A stretch of DNA of 64,000 bases from Rhodobacter sp. (GTDB taxonomy: Bacteria; Pseudomonadota; Alphaproteobacteria; Rhodobacterales; Rhodobacteraceae): the NCBI GenBank assembly GCA_020250445.1, contig JADCEF010000010.1:32730-96729 (forward strand), in the 5' to 3' direction. Position 1 is the first letter of the stretch. Each line of letters begins with the position of its first letter. Positions 18,396-31,239 of this stretch are shown here, in pieces. Below the pieces are notes generated by a model. It was not told the DNA's origin. It searched no databases and saw only the letters and a program-made list of their open reading frames with translations. The translations under genes and the position numbers were made by a program.

Positions 18396-18850
18396 CGGGG
18401 GGTTCCTTTGATCGGGGCAGTCAGGGCAGGTGGGTACCCACTGTGGGGCAGTGGTGGGGTGTAATGGCTCAATGGGTTGGCGGGGAGGATTCATCAATCG
18501 TTAATCCTGCGGGCAATCCATCAAGCTGGGCAAAGGCAGGTGGGCACCATCGGTCGTGAACTCGTTCGCACCGGTCTGTCTGATCATTTGCTGCCCCTTC
18601 AGTATGACATCTCGCGAACCCGTCCGCACTTGTCGAAAGCGATAAGATAAAGGACACCATCCTTCAGTGCCTCAATATGGGGCCCGCGAGACCAGCAATT
18701 ATTGGAAAAGATATTGAAACGGCAAGTGACCCCATACCAGAATTCAATTTTTCCCCCAGTGGCAGAGGTCGCGACTGTCCGGGGGGTTTGTATACTCAAA
18801 GTCAATATCGTCTGCATCTACGTGGGGATAGACGTGCTGGTAGGCAGAGA

Positions 18851-19114
18851 TCAGGAAGTCGCGATTGCTTGGCTGGATGGGTTGTGGCTCGAGAGTGGTG
18901 GAAATTCTCCTGAGCCGTCCTCCGAGCGGTTTGATTTGCGCCTGATCAGGCGGGTGATGGCAGTCTCGTCCGGAAAGAGTCCCACAACCCCGGTGCGGCG
19001 TTTGACCTCTCTGTTGAGGCGCTTGACGGGGCTGGCCGGGTGCGGTTTGGTGCGGCGGGCAGCGGGAAAGCCCATACAGGCCGGGACATCGGGCCTGGCC
19101 GTGCCGATGAGCAT
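18851..19114 (-). pseudogene. IS256 (Mutator)-family transposase C-terminal remnant
   Basis: ACMGFPAARRTKPHPASPVKRLNREVKRRTGVVGLFPDETAITRLI matches the IS256-type NPLERLNxEIKRRTxVVGIFPNExAITRL region. Confidence 0.7.
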
Positions 19115-19209
19115 CGCGCGTTCGGCCAGTTCGGGGCGGAGCTGACCGGCGCTGCCGCGAAACCGGCATCAGGGCCGCATGCGAAACACGTCTCTACCTG
19201 ACTTCACCG

Positions 19210-19467
19210 ATGCTGACGGCGGCGGACCCCGGCCCAATGGTCCGCGACCGCCGGAGTGTGGCAAATTGCCCGCATTGGGCCATGGAAATGGCCTTCAGGG
19301 ATGGCGAAAGGCGCGTCCAAACCAACGGGGCAGCCGAGAATCCTGCCACCCTCAACCACATTGAGGCACACCCCGCCCGCAGGACCAGGGGCCGCGATCC
19401 AAGCCGCCTCAGGCTCAAAACCGGCGAGTGGGACGATGACTGTGTCGAAGGCCTCATCGCACCATAA
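19210..19467 (+). pseudogene. ISAs1-family transposase C-terminal remnant
   Basis: VRDRRSVANCPHWAMEMAFRDGERRVQTNGAAENPATLNHI...GEWDDDCVEGLI matches VRSHWSIENxLHWxLDVxFxED...AENxAxLRxIALNLL...WDxxYLxxLL. Confidence 0.6.
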
Positions 19468-19843
19468 TTCCTTCAATTGATTTCTCTGCCTTCGGCCAGC
19501 GGGAACCGTCCTTATGCAACGGCGGTCTCGGACCGGGCGGGGAAACGTGCTGCGTTTCGGGGTCGCGGAATGGCAAGCCGCCTTTCCTGCGGATCAGGAT
19601 GATTTCGGCGTCCCGCAAGCGGCAGGGGATGCTATTTCAGAGCCCCCTCAGAGGCTGTCCGTCAGCCCCGCGACTTTTGCCCTTTACGGAAAATCAATCT
19701 TTGCGTCAGATTGCGCGGCGACCACGGGGCGCGCGTCTTCAAAGGACCGGTGGGGCTGAAAAGGGTTCCCCGGCGAAACCCAGGAAAGGGAGACAGGGAA
19801 AACCCGGAAAGGGGGGCGTCTGTGCGCCCCCCCCTGCAACGCG

Positions 19844-20335
19844 TCACTTGGCCGAAAGCTGACGCAATGCCCCGGCCCAGTCTTCGACGTGATAGCTTTC
19901 CACGATCCTGCCATCTTGCACCCTGTGGATGTCGATCGACATGATGTCAAAACTTTTGCCTTTGCCGTCGACACCAAACAGCGGACCCTGCGGTGTGCCC
20001 GAAGCGCGGCCGCGCACCACAAAGGTGTCGCCGCTTTGCACGATGTCTTCAACCTTCCAGGTCAGGTCAGGGATCAGTTTGTGAAAGCCAGTCATCATCC
20101 CCACGAACTGGTCCCGCGTGCCCGCCACGCCAGTATAATCGCCGTAGCTTTTCCAATCCTCGGAGATGACCGTCTGCGCGGCCAGAGCCGGATCGGCCGG
20201 GTCTGAAGCGGTCAGGATCCGGGTGTAGAAGGCTTCGACCGCCACGCGGTCATCGGCCAGGGCCCCGGTCGCCAGAACCGTTATCGCCAGCGCCAACGCT
20301 GCGGCAGGCATGGCTGCAGGTTTCGTGATGATCAT
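19844..20335 (-). CDS. SnoaL-like/ester cyclase family secreted protein
   Basis: Signal peptide; VEAFYTRILTA...DQFVGMMTGFHKLIPDLTWKVEDIVQSGDTFVVRGRASGTPQGPLFGV...FDIMSIDIHRVQDGRIVESYHVEDWAG. Confidence 0.75.
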   Translation of the reverse strand: MIITKPAAMPAAALALAITVLATGALADDRVAVEAFYTRILTASDPADPALAAQTVISEDWKSYGDYTGVAGTRDQFVGMMTGFHKLIPDLTWKVEDIVQSGDTFVVRGRASGTPQGPLFGVDGKGKSFDIMSIDIHRVQDGRIVESYHVEDWAGALRQLSAK

Positions 20336-20432
20336 CCATTTCCTCCCTTGTTTCAGTGCCGCTTGAAGGCGGCGTAACCCTGATGTAGCGTAAGGCGGTT
20401 ACAAAAGAGAAGCAGGCACCTTTTTGATACCG

Positions 20433-20789
20433 ATGACCGATGCCGAAATCGCCGGTTGCCCCGTTCGCGGGGTTGTCGCCGGGATCAGCACCAAGTGGAG
20501 CGTGCTGGTGCTGCTGTACCTGTCCCGGCAGGACATGCGCTTTGCGGCGCTTCGCCGGGCCATTCCCGACATCTCGCAGCGCGTGCTGACGGCAACCCTG
20601 CGCAAGCTTCAGCGCGATGGGCTGATCTGGCGCGGCGTGAAGCCAACGATCCCACCGCAAGTAACCTATGGTCTGACGCCGCTGGGCAGGTCGCTGATTT
20701 CGCAATTGAGCGGGCTTGCCACCTGGGCGCGTCAGAATCAGGCGGAGATCGAAGCGGCCCGACGCGCCTTCGAGGTCTTGGTGGAGTAG
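20433..20789 (+). CDS. HxlR-family winged-helix transcriptional regulator
   Basis: ISTKWSVLVLLYLSRQDMRFAALRRAIPDISQRVLTATLRKLQRDGLI...YGLTPLGRSL. Confidence 0.87.
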   Translation: MTDAEIAGCPVRGVVAGISTKWSVLVLLYLSRQDMRFAALRRAIPDISQRVLTATLRKLQRDGLIWRGVKPTIPPQVTYGLTPLGRSLISQLSGLATWARQNQAEIEAARRAFEVLVE

Positions 20790-20802
20790 CGCGCCCCACC
20801 GG

Positions 20803-22029
20803 TCAGGCGGTCTTCTGGATTGCCGTCTGATCCACCAGGAACCGCTGGGCAAGCGGAATGGCGGCACCGCCCAGGGCGCGGGCCTGTGGGCCGATGGTGC
20901 CTTCGCGGATCAGCGGCGGCGTGACACCGGACAGGTCCAGGCGGTGGAACGCCCCTTTCGTTTCGGCGACCAGCCGGGCGCGGACCGATGCGGGCATCCA
21001 GCCGTCGATCATCACGGTGTCAATCTCGACCAGGGTCGCGGCGCTGAGGATGGCACCCGCAAGCCCTTCCGCCGCCCCGGCGATCCAGGCCGAAAGAACG
21101 GCATCGCTGACCTGCCAGGGCTCGGGGCTGGCCCAAAGCTGATCTGCATCCTCGCCCGCCGCCGTCATCGCATCGGCCAGCGTCGACAGCGAGGCCACGG
21201 TCATCAGCCGGTGGCTGCGCCCGTCGGGGCCGGGCACCGGCATGGGACCGACACCGGCCGCGTTCCCGGTGCGGCCCGTGAACAGGCGCTGGTTCAGCAC
21301 CAGACCGCCGCCAATGAAGAAGCCGATGTAGAAATACAGGAAATCCGAAGGGCGCTCTCCTGTTCCGAACACAAGCTCGGCCCCGCAGGCCGCCGTCGCA
21401 TCGTTCTGGATGTAGACGGGCATGTCGCAGATATGGGCAAGTTCCGCCGCGATATCGCGGTCGCGCCAGGCATCCAGGGCACCCGGCGGGGCTGCGATAT
21501 GCTGCACCCAGTTCCAAAGCTGGAACGGCATGGCAATGCCAAGCCCGCCGATCCGGTCGCGCTGGGCGGGGGTCAGGGCAGCACCAAGCGCAGGCAGGGC
21601 ATCCTGGACAAAGCGGATGACAGCCTGCGGCGTGGGGTAGCGATAGGTCTGCCGCCGGAAGCCGACCGGCTGACCCAAAAGATCGATCAGAACCAGATCG
21701 ACCGAACGCCGCCCGATCTTGAGCCCGAAAAAGAAGGCCCCGTCCGATGCAAGCGACATCGGCACCGAAGGCTGCCCGATGCGGCCGCGGATCGGCTCGC
21801 CCCGGCGCAGCAGACCGTCGGCTTCCAGCCCGCGCATGATGACCGAAACCGTCTGCACCGAAAGCCCGGTCATCCGGGCGATATCGGATTTGGTCAGCGC
21901 CCCGTCACGGCGCAGCAGCGACAGGACAAGACGTTCGTTATGGGCGCGCATGCCGCTTTGGTTTGACCCGCGCAGCCCGGCGGAGTCGACTGCGGGCCGC
22001 TCTGTCGCGGTGTCATGTTCCTGTGCCAC
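20803..22029 (-). CDS. ROK-family transcriptional regulator (FrcR-like)
   Basis: N-terminal HTH ALTKSDIARMTGLSVQTVSVIMRGLEADGLL; ROK domain; divergent from the frc-type ABC operon. Confidence 0.85.
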   Translation of the reverse strand: MAQEHDTATERPAVDSAGLRGSNQSGMRAHNERLVLSLLRRDGALTKSDIARMTGLSVQTVSVIMRGLEADGLLRRGEPIRGRIGQPSVPMSLASDGAFFFGLKIGRRSVDLVLIDLLGQPVGFRRQTYRYPTPQAVIRFVQDALPALGAALTPAQRDRIGGLGIAMPFQLWNWVQHIAAPPGALDAWRDRDIAAELAHICDMPVYIQNDATAACGAELVFGTGERPSDFLYFYIGFFIGGGLVLNQRLFTGRTGNAAGVGPMPVPGPDGRSHRLMTVASLSTLADAMTAAGEDADQLWASPEPWQVSDAVLSAWIAGAAEGLAGAILSAATLVEIDTVMIDGWMPASVRARLVAETKGAFHRLDLSGVTPPLIREGTIGPQARALGGAAIPLAQRFLVDQTAIQKTA

Positions 22030-22101
22030 GAATCCCTCCCGTGCCGCGGACTAGGTCCGGGCGAAGGCGATTAAGGCCAAGCAAACCACCCCCTGTCAAT
22101 A

Positions 22102-22124
22102 ATAATTCAGAGTGATTTAATTAT
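22102..22124. promoter_or_regulatory. candidate ROK-regulator operator
   Basis: ATAATT-N11-AATTAT inverted repeat in the divergent promoter region. Confidence 0.4.
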
Positions 22125-22237
22125 CTTGACGCGGATCGGGGAATCGGTTTCATCTGTGCTGCGCAGCGGGCGAACGGGCCCGCAGCACGGCGGATCGCCG
22201 TCAAGGCGGCCGCGTCATTCATTCGGGAGGACTACCC

Positions 22238-23269
22238 TTGAAACACACCAGGACACTGACCGGTCTTATTCTGGGTGCGGCAACTGCCGCGCTGATGTCG
22301 GCGGCACCGGCCGCCGCGCAGGACGTTACGGCCTGCCTGATCACCAAGACCGACACCAACCCCTTCTTCGTGAAGATGAAGGAAGGCGCACAGGCCAAGG
22401 CAGCAGAACTTGGCGTTACGCTGAAGACCTTTGCGGGCAAAGTTGACGGCGACCATGACAGCCAGGTTGCCGCCATTGAGGCCTGCATCGCCGACGGCGC
22501 GAAGGGCATCCTGATTGCCGCATCCGACACCAAGGCGATTGTCGACCAGGTGAAAAAGGCGCAGGCAGCCGGCATGGTCGTGATCGCGCTGGACACCCCG
22601 CTTGACCCGGCCGATGCCGCAGATGCCACCTTCGCCACCGACAACTTCGAAGCCGGCAGGCTGATCGGTGCCTGGGCTGCCGCCACGCTTGGCGCAGAAG
22701 CGGCCAATGCCCGGATCGGGTTCCTCAACCTGACCCCGTCGCAGCCGACGGTTGACGTTCTGCGCAACCAGGGCTTCATGACCGGCTTTGGCATCGACAC
22801 GAAAGACGTCAACAAGATCGGCGACGAGGATGATGGACGGATCGTCGGACATGACGTGACCAACGGCAACGAGGAAGGCGGCCGCAAGGCGATGGAGAAC
22901 CTTCTGCAGAAAGACCCCAACATCAACGTGATCCACACGATCAACGAGCCTGCCGCCGTGGGTGCCTTCCAGGCGCTGAAGGCCGTGGGCAAAGAAAACG
23001 ACGTGCTGATCGTGTCGGTTGACGGCGGCTGCCCGGGCGTTCAGTCGGTGAAGGATGGCATGATCGGCGCCACCTCGCAGCAGTATCCGCTGCAGATGGC
23101 GGCACTTGGCGTGGAAGCCATCAAGAAGTGGGCCGATACCGGCGAAAAACCGGCCCCGACCCCCGGCAAGGCCTTCTTTGACACCGGCGTGAACCTGGTG
23201 ACGGACAAGCCCGCCGAAGGCGTGCCGTCCATCGACACCGCCAAGGGCCTGGAGCTGTGCTGGGGCTGA
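22238..23269 (+). CDS. frcB: sugar (fructose-type) ABC transporter substrate-binding protein
   Basis: Signal peptide, [28 protein letters not shown]...[26 protein letters not shown] start with good RBS. Confidence 0.85.
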   Translation: MKHTRTLTGLILGAATAALMSAAPAAAQDVTACLITKTDTNPFFVKMKEGAQAKAAELGVTLKTFAGKVDGDHDSQVAAIEACIADGAKGILIAASDTKAIVDQVKKAQAAGMVVIALDTPLDPADAADATFATDNFEAGRLIGAWAAATLGAEAANARIGFLNLTPSQPTVDVLRNQGFMTGFGIDTKDVNKIGDEDDGRIVGHDVTNGNEEGGRKAMENLLQKDPNINVIHTINEPAAVGAFQALKAVGKENDVLIVSVDGGCPGVQSVKDGMIGATSQQYPLQMAALGVEAIKKWADTGEKPAPTPGKAFFDTGVNLVTDKPAEGVPSIDTAKGLELCWG

Positions 23270-23404
23270 TCAAAGCCGTTGTGCAGGGGTAATGCCCGGT
23301 TCATGATACCTGATGACAGCGGACGGGGCGGCTTTCGGGCCGCCCTTGTTCCAGACAGGGTGCGGCCCGCGCGCAAGGGTTGATCCGGGGGGGAGGGAAG
23401 GAAG

Positions 23405-24466
23405 ATGAGCCAGACACAGGACTTCGAGACGGTTCTCGGACAAAGCGCGACGGCCGTCGCGCATTTCGACGGGCGCAGGACCGGGTTGCAGCGGCTTCAG
23501 CATTTCCTGCATTCCAATCCGGCGATGGTGCCGCTGATCGTCCTTGTCGGGCTGATCCTGTTCTTCGGGATCGCCAAGGGCGAGAAGTTCTTTTCAGCCT
23601 ACACGCTGACGCTGATCATGCAGCAGGTGGCGGTGGTGGGTATTCTGGCCGCCGCCCAGACGCTTGTGGTGCTGACGGCGGGCATCGACCTGGCCATCGG
23701 CGTCATCATGGTCTTTGCCTTTGTGATCATGGGCAACATGGTGGTGGCATACGGCATGCCCGCAGGTCTGGCCCTGCTGGCCGGGTTTGCCGTGGCCGGG
23801 CTTTGCGGTCTTGCCAACGGGTTCCTGGTGGCGCGTCTGCGCCTGCCGCCCTTCATCGTGACGCTGGGCACCTGGAATATCGTCATGGCGATCTGCCTGA
23901 TCTATTCCGCCAATGAAACCATGCGCGAAGCGGATGTGACCGCCGCAACGCCCTGGCTGCACATCTTCGGCATCAGCTTCAAGCTGGGCGGGGCGGTGAT
24001 CACGCTGGGCGTGGTGGCGATGATCGTGCTTTACATCGCGCTGTGGTACATGCTGAACTACACCGCCTTTGGCCGCCACATCTATGCCGTAGGCGACGAT
24101 CCCGATGCGGCAGAGCTTTCGGGCATCCGCACCAACAAGGTGCTGATTGCCACCTACACCCTTGCCGGGGTGATCGCGGGGCTTGCGGCCTGGGTTTCGA
24201 TCGGGCGCAATGGCTCGATCTCGCCCTCGACGGTGACGACGGATTTCAACCTGCAGGCCATCACCGCCGTGGTGATCGGGGGCATCTCGCTGTTCGGGGG
24301 GCGCGGGTCGATCCTGGGCACGCTGTTCGGCGCGCTGATCGTGGGGGTGATGAGCATGGGTCTGAACATGCTGAACGCCGACCCGCAATGGAAAGTGCTG
24401 CTGACAGGCATGCTGATCATCGCCGCCGTCGCGGTGGATCAGTGGATCCGCAAGGTTTCGGGCTGA
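23405..24466 (+). CDS. frcC: sugar ABC transporter permease
   Basis: Multi-TM; AAQTLVVLTAGIDLAIGVIM; FGRHIYAVGDDPDAAELSGIRTNKVLI; AVVIGGISLFGGRGSILGTLFGALIVGV. Confidence 0.87.
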   Translation: MSQTQDFETVLGQSATAVAHFDGRRTGLQRLQHFLHSNPAMVPLIVLVGLILFFGIAKGEKFFSAYTLTLIMQQVAVVGILAAAQTLVVLTAGIDLAIGVIMVFAFVIMGNMVVAYGMPAGLALLAGFAVAGLCGLANGFLVARLRLPPFIVTLGTWNIVMAICLIYSANETMREADVTAATPWLHIFGISFKLGGAVITLGVVAMIVLYIALWYMLNYTAFGRHIYAVGDDPDAAELSGIRTNKVLIATYTLAGVIAGLAAWVSIGRNGSISPSTVTTDFNLQAITAVVIGGISLFGGRGSILGTLFGALIVGVMSMGLNMLNADPQWKVLLTGMLIIAAVAVDQWIRKVSG

Positions 24467-24484
24467 AAGGGGGGGACCGGACAG

Positions 24485-25264
24485 ATGGCTGAACCCATTC
24501 TTGCCGCGCGCGGCCTGGTGAAACGCTATGGCCGGGTCACCGCGCTGGACCAGGCCGATTTCGAACTTTACCCCGGCGAAATCCTGGCGGTGATCGGCGA
24601 TAACGGCGCGGGAAAATCCACCCTGATCAAGGCGCTGTGCGGGGCTGTCACACCGGACGAGGGCGAGATTCTGCTGGATGGTCAGGTGATGACCTTTTCC
24701 AACCCGATGCAGGCGCGCAATGCCGGGATCGAGACGGTGTACCAGAACCTGGCGCTGTCGCCTGCCCTGTCGATTTCCGACAACATGTTTCTGGGGCGCG
24801 AAATCCGCAAGCCGGGAATCCTGGGATCGGTCTTGCGGATGCTGGACCGCAGCGCCATGGAAAAGCGCGCCCGCGACAAGCTGAGCGAACTGGGCCTGAT
24901 GACGATTCAGAACATCGGTCAGGCCGTGGAGACGCTGTCGGGCGGGCAGCGGCAGGGTGTGGCCGTGGCACGGGCCGCCGCCTTTGGTTCCAAAGTGGTG
25001 ATCATGGATGAACCGACCGCCGCGCTGGGCGTCAAGGAAAGCCGCCGGGTGCTGGAGCTTATCCTGGACGTAAAGCGGCGCGGGCTGCCGATTGTGCTGA
25101 TCAGCCACAACATGCCGCATGTCTTCGAGGTGGCCGACCGGATTCACATCCACCGCCTGGGCAAGCGGCTGTGCATCATCAACCCCAAGGACTATTCCAT
25201 GTCCGATGCGGTGGCCTTCATGACCGGCGCAAAAGAACCGCCCGCCGAGGCTGTGGCGGCCTGA
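24485..25264 (+). CDS. frcA: sugar ABC transporter ATP-binding protein
   Basis: Walker A GDNGAGKST, signature LSGGQRQGVAVARA, Walker B KVVIMDEPTAALGV. Confidence 0.87.
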   Translation: MAEPILAARGLVKRYGRVTALDQADFELYPGEILAVIGDNGAGKSTLIKALCGAVTPDEGEILLDGQVMTFSNPMQARNAGIETVYQNLALSPALSISDNMFLGREIRKPGILGSVLRMLDRSAMEKRARDKLSELGLMTIQNIGQAVETLSGGQRQGVAVARAAAFGSKVVIMDEPTAALGVKESRRVLELILDVKRRGLPIVLISHNMPHVFEVADRIHIHRLGKRLCIINPKDYSMSDAVAFMTGAKEPPAEAVAA

Positions 25265-25908
25265 TGGAGGCGCTGGCGGCAAGGATTTTGGCGCTGGCGG
25301 CGGCACGGCCGGGGCGCAGTCTGGTGGCTATTGCCGGGGCGCCGGGGGCGGGAAAATCCACCCTGGCTGCGGCCCTGGTGGACCGGCTGGGGCCGGAGGC
25401 GGCCCTGGTGCCGATGGACGGCTTTCATCTGGACAACGCCATTCTGGATGCGCGCGGACGGCGCTTTGCCAAGGGATCGCCCGACACCTTCGACGTCGCC
25501 GGGTTCGAAGCGGCATTGCAGCGGCTGAAGGCGGGGGGCGAGGTGATCGTGCCGGTCTTTGACCGCTATATCGATGTGTCGCGCGGATCGGCCCGGGTGG
25601 TGCCGCCCGAGGCGCGGATCATCGTGGCGGAAGGCAACTATCTGTTGCTGCGCGATGCCCCCTGGGACCGCCTGCATGGCCTGTGGGACCTGACGGTGTT
25701 TCTGGATGTGCCACTGGCCGAACTGGAACGGCGGCTGATCGCGCGCTGGCTTCACCATGGGCTGAGCGATGGGGACGCCCGGCGGCGGGCAAATGACAAT
25801 GATATTCCGAATGCGCGGCGGGTGATTGACGGCTCGCTTGCGGCGGATGTCGTGATCCGGCCGGACGATCTGCCGGGGCTGACGGTGACGGACCATTCCC
25901 CGGCCTGA
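25264..25908 (+). CDS. frcK: kinase of the frc operon (P-loop nucleoside/fructokinase-like)
   Basis: AIAGAPGAGKSTLAAALVDRL...VPMDGFHLDN...IIVAEGNYLLL; start overlaps frcA stop (TGATG). Confidence 0.8.
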   Translation: MEALAARILALAAARPGRSLVAIAGAPGAGKSTLAAALVDRLGPEAALVPMDGFHLDNAILDARGRRFAKGSPDTFDVAGFEAALQRLKAGGEVIVPVFDRYIDVSRGSARVVPPEARIIVAEGNYLLLRDAPWDRLHGLWDLTVFLDVPLAELERRLIARWLHHGLSDGDARRRANDNDIPNARRVIDGSLAADVVIRPDDLPGLTVTDHSPA

Positions 25909-26216
25909 TGCGGATCAAGGGCCTGCGCGCCTGACCGGGCCACAACGTCCGGGATCAGGGGTGCGGCGCAGGGATGCTGGCCCGACTGACGCTGATCATG
26001 TTTCTCGGTCATGTCCAGCCGCCTGACCGGGACAGGAGCTGTCCTTGCCCCGACCAAGGGCATGGATGCCCGCACCCCGGTCCTGATCCTGGCGGTGCCC
26101 TGCTTTCTCTTTGCGCCCCTTTCAGCCCACTGGTGGCCCGACCGATTGAATGGCAAGATAGCACGCATGCAGAGTTTGATCTGCGCCGATGCAAACTGCC
26201 CGTCAAGGAGCCTGCG

Positions 26217-26702
26217 ATGCCAAAAGGTTACTCTTCCACCCAGATTGCCCTGCATTGGGTGATCGCCGTGCTGATCGTGCTGCAGTTTCTGTTCAACGAT
26301 CCGATGGGAGAGGCCTTTGAAAGCGCGCTGGAGGGTGAGTTGCCGCCCTTCAGCTGGGCGGTCTGGGCGCATATCGCGGGCGGGATCGCCATTCTGGCGC
26401 TGGCGCTGTGGCGGGTGGCGCTGCGCCGCAGCCGGGGGGCACCGCCCCCGCCTGAGGGTGAGCACAGCCTGACCGGGCGGATCGCAACGCTGTCACACTG
26501 GGCGCTTTATGCGCTGATCCTGCTGTTGCCGGTGGGCGGGCTGGTGGCGTGGTTCGGCGGCGTGGAGCTTGCCGGCGAGGGGCATGAGGTGCTGTCGAAC
26601 GTGCTGCTGTTCGTGGTGGCGGTGCATGTGGCGGCGGCGCTGTGGCACCAGTTCTGGCTGAAGGATCATCTGCTGCGGCGGATGATGCGCGCCGAGCGCT
26701 GA
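26217..26702 (+). CDS. cytochrome b561-family protein
   Basis: YSSTQIALHWVIAVLIVLQF...SHWALYALILLLPVGGLVAWFGG...LLFVVAVHVAAALWHQF. Confidence 0.82.
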   Translation: MPKGYSSTQIALHWVIAVLIVLQFLFNDPMGEAFESALEGELPPFSWAVWAHIAGGIAILALALWRVALRRSRGAPPPPEGEHSLTGRIATLSHWALYALILLLPVGGLVAWFGGVELAGEGHEVLSNVLLFVVAVHVAAALWHQFWLKDHLLRRMMRAER

Positions 26703-27023
26703 TCAGCCCAGAAAGACGCGCAGCGTTTCTTCGAACTCGCGCGGCTTTTCGGCGTGAAGCCAGTGGCCCGCGCCGGGAATTTTGGCAAATCGGGCGCGCG
26801 GAAACAGGGCGATGATCGCCCCCCGGTATTCGGGCAGGACATAGTCCGACAGCGACCCTGACAGAAACAGTGTCGGCCCGTCGAAGCGGCCAGTCGCCCG
26901 GGGCCAGCCGATGATACCCGGCATTTCCGCCTCGAGCACATCCAGGTTGATGCGCCAGCGGGGCGGGATGGACTGACGGTCCAGCGATTGCAGGAAGAAG
27001 GCGCGCAGGGCCGGATCGGGCAC
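26703..27023 (-). pseudogene. alpha/beta hydrolase, N-terminally truncated remnant
   Basis: Only the cap/C-terminal part remains (GPTLFLSGSLSDYV...FPRARFAKIPGAGHWLHAEKPREFEETLRVFL); nucleophile-elbow half absent and IS66 remnant abuts the break. Confidence 0.7.
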
Positions 27024-27024
27024 G

Positions 27025-27345
27025 GTGGCGGCAAGGTGGCGGTCCGCCCTGAACCGTATGGCAAAAGCACGCGGCTACCTCTGCGATGGGCAACTCTATC
27101 TCGACAGCAATACCTGCGAGCGGTCAATCCGACCCGTCGCATCGGGCAGGAAAGATGACTTGTTCATGGGTTCCGTCGGGGGCGGAAAGGCCGCGGCCAT
27201 CGCCTACACGCTCAGGGAAACCTGCAGGCTGAACAACGTCGCTCCCGAGGCGTGGCTTACATGGGACCTGCAGCGCTTGCCGGATCGCAAGATCAATCGC
27301 ATCGACGAACGCATGCCGGGGAACTGGAAGCCCGGAAAAACCTGA
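27025..27345 (+). pseudogene. IS66-family transposase (TnpC) C-terminal remnant
   Basis: GYLCDGQLYLDSNTCERSIRPVASGRKDDLFMGSVGGGKAAAIAYTLRETCRLNNVAPEAWLTWDLQRLPDRKINRIDERMP, IS66 ...DNNxxERxxRPxAxGRKNxLFxGSxxGG... pattern. Confidence 0.8.
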
Positions 27346-27782
27346 AACATGCCCCGAAACCGGACGGTCAAGTACAACGGGCACTGCCCGTTCACCGGCA
27401 GAAGTTATCTGTCCCCTGCTTCATCACAATTTCTTGTCCTCGACGCCCCCCATGTTGTCCCGGATGAATCTTCCGGTTCAGACAACCCGGCGAACAGCAA
27501 TTTCCTTTCCAAAGACCTGCATTGCGCTTTTGATCGCGGCCTCATCGGTGTATCACCCATGCGCCTGATCATTGTTCCGCACCCGGTTCAGGGCCTGAAG
27601 GGCAATGGATTTCTGGTTTCTCTGCACGGGAAACCGATACTCGCGGCAAAGTCACCGCATCTGAGTGTCTTGGACACTGCTTTGAACTGGCATCGCCAGA
27701 ACGTTTTCGTCCCATAACCTTCGCTGACATCGCCTTCCCTAGGGGCGCTGCGGACCGAAGTAACCGACAGAACGTCCCCCCC

Positions 27783-30137
<2,355 letters not shown>

Positions 30138-30178
30138 GGCGGCGATGCTAGCGCGTCATGCGGGGAAGTTAAAGAACT

Positions 30179-30193
30179 GTTCTTCTTATGTTC
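30179..30193. promoter_or_regulatory. LexA/SOS box of alphaproteobacterial type upstream of uvrD
   Basis: GTTC-TTCTTAT-GTTC, exact GTTC-N7-GTTC, ~42 bp upstream of uvrD start. Confidence 0.7.
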
Positions 30194-30540
30194 ATAAGTG
30201 GTTAACCTTTGACCTCCGGCAGCCGCGCGGCCCATCGGGCAAGACCGTCGGGGAATGAAGCACCCGAAAAAGCCGAACGCCATGAACCGCCCCGGGTCTT
30301 GCGGAGGCTCAGGCTTGCCAGAAGGGGCCTGAACCATAAGCAGGGCAACGAACAGGTTTTCGCCCGATCTCTGCGGACGCGCGGTCCGTGTGGCCGGCGG
30401 ACACCGGTCCGACCGTTTGGTTTGACATGGGACGTATGCAAGATGGCTACGCGTTCCATCCCGCCTGATCATGCCCATGCCCCCCCTTTGAACCGCCCTG
30501 CCTGTCGCGGTCGGGCGTGCTTTCGCAGCGGGCGCGGCGA

Positions 30541-31236
30541 TCATGACGAGGTCGGTGCACCGCGCGTGCTGATCCTTGCGTCCTGACGATCTTTCCAATG
30601 CCGCGCCGCCGTCACGAAGGCCGCAATCCTTTCAGGGTCTTTGACCCCCGGCGCGCTTTCGACCCCGGACGAGACATCAACCTGCCGCGCGCCGGTCAGG
30701 CGCACGGCCTCGGCCACATTCCCTGCCGTCAGGCCACCGGCCAGCATCCAGGGGCGCAGCCAGCGGCGACCGGCCAGCAGCCGCCAGTCAAAGGCAAGGC
30801 CGTTGCCGCCGGGCAGGGCCGCCCCGCGCGGCGGTTTCGCATCGATCAGAAGCTGATCGGCCACGGTGGAATACTCCAGGATCGCGGGCAGGTCGCCTTC
30901 ATCCGCCACGCCCAGCGCCTTCATCACCGGCAGGCCGTAGCGGCTGCGCACCTCTGCCACCCGGCCGGGCGATTCGGCGCCATGCAATTGCAGCATGTCC
31001 AGCGGCACGGCTTCGACAATGGCATCCAGAGTGGTGTCATCGGCATCCACGGTCAGCGCCACCCGCGCCAGTCCGACCGGGGCAGACAGCGCGGCCAGCC
31101 GCGCCCCGGACAGGGTCAGGTTGCGGGGCGACTTTGCAAAGAACACAAATCCGGCATAGGCCGCCCCGGCATGCGCGACCGCAGCAACATCGGCCGGCGT
31201 GCGCAGGCCGCATATCTTCACACGGATATCGGCCAA
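30541..31236 (-). CDS. trpF: phosphoribosylanthranilate isomerase
   Basis: [35 protein letters not shown]...[11 protein letters not shown]...[16 protein letters not shown]...VDVSSGVES. Confidence 0.93.
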   Translation of the reverse strand: MADIRVKICGLRTPADVAAVAHAGAAYAGFVFFAKSPRNLTLSGARLAALSAPVGLARVALTVDADDTTLDAIVEAVPLDMLQLHGAESPGRVAEVRSRYGLPVMKALGVADEGDLPAILEYSTVADQLLIDAKPPRGAALPGGNGLAFDWRLLAGRRWLRPWMLAGGLTAGNVAEAVRLTGARQVDVSSGVESAPGVKDPERIAAFVTAARHWKDRQDARISTRGAPTSS

Positions 31237-31239
31237 GGG

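Noticed and set aside
23594-25306. 570-aa minus-strand ORF across frcC-frcA
   Set aside because: Antisense of two well-supported ABC genes; composition H/Q/R-rich
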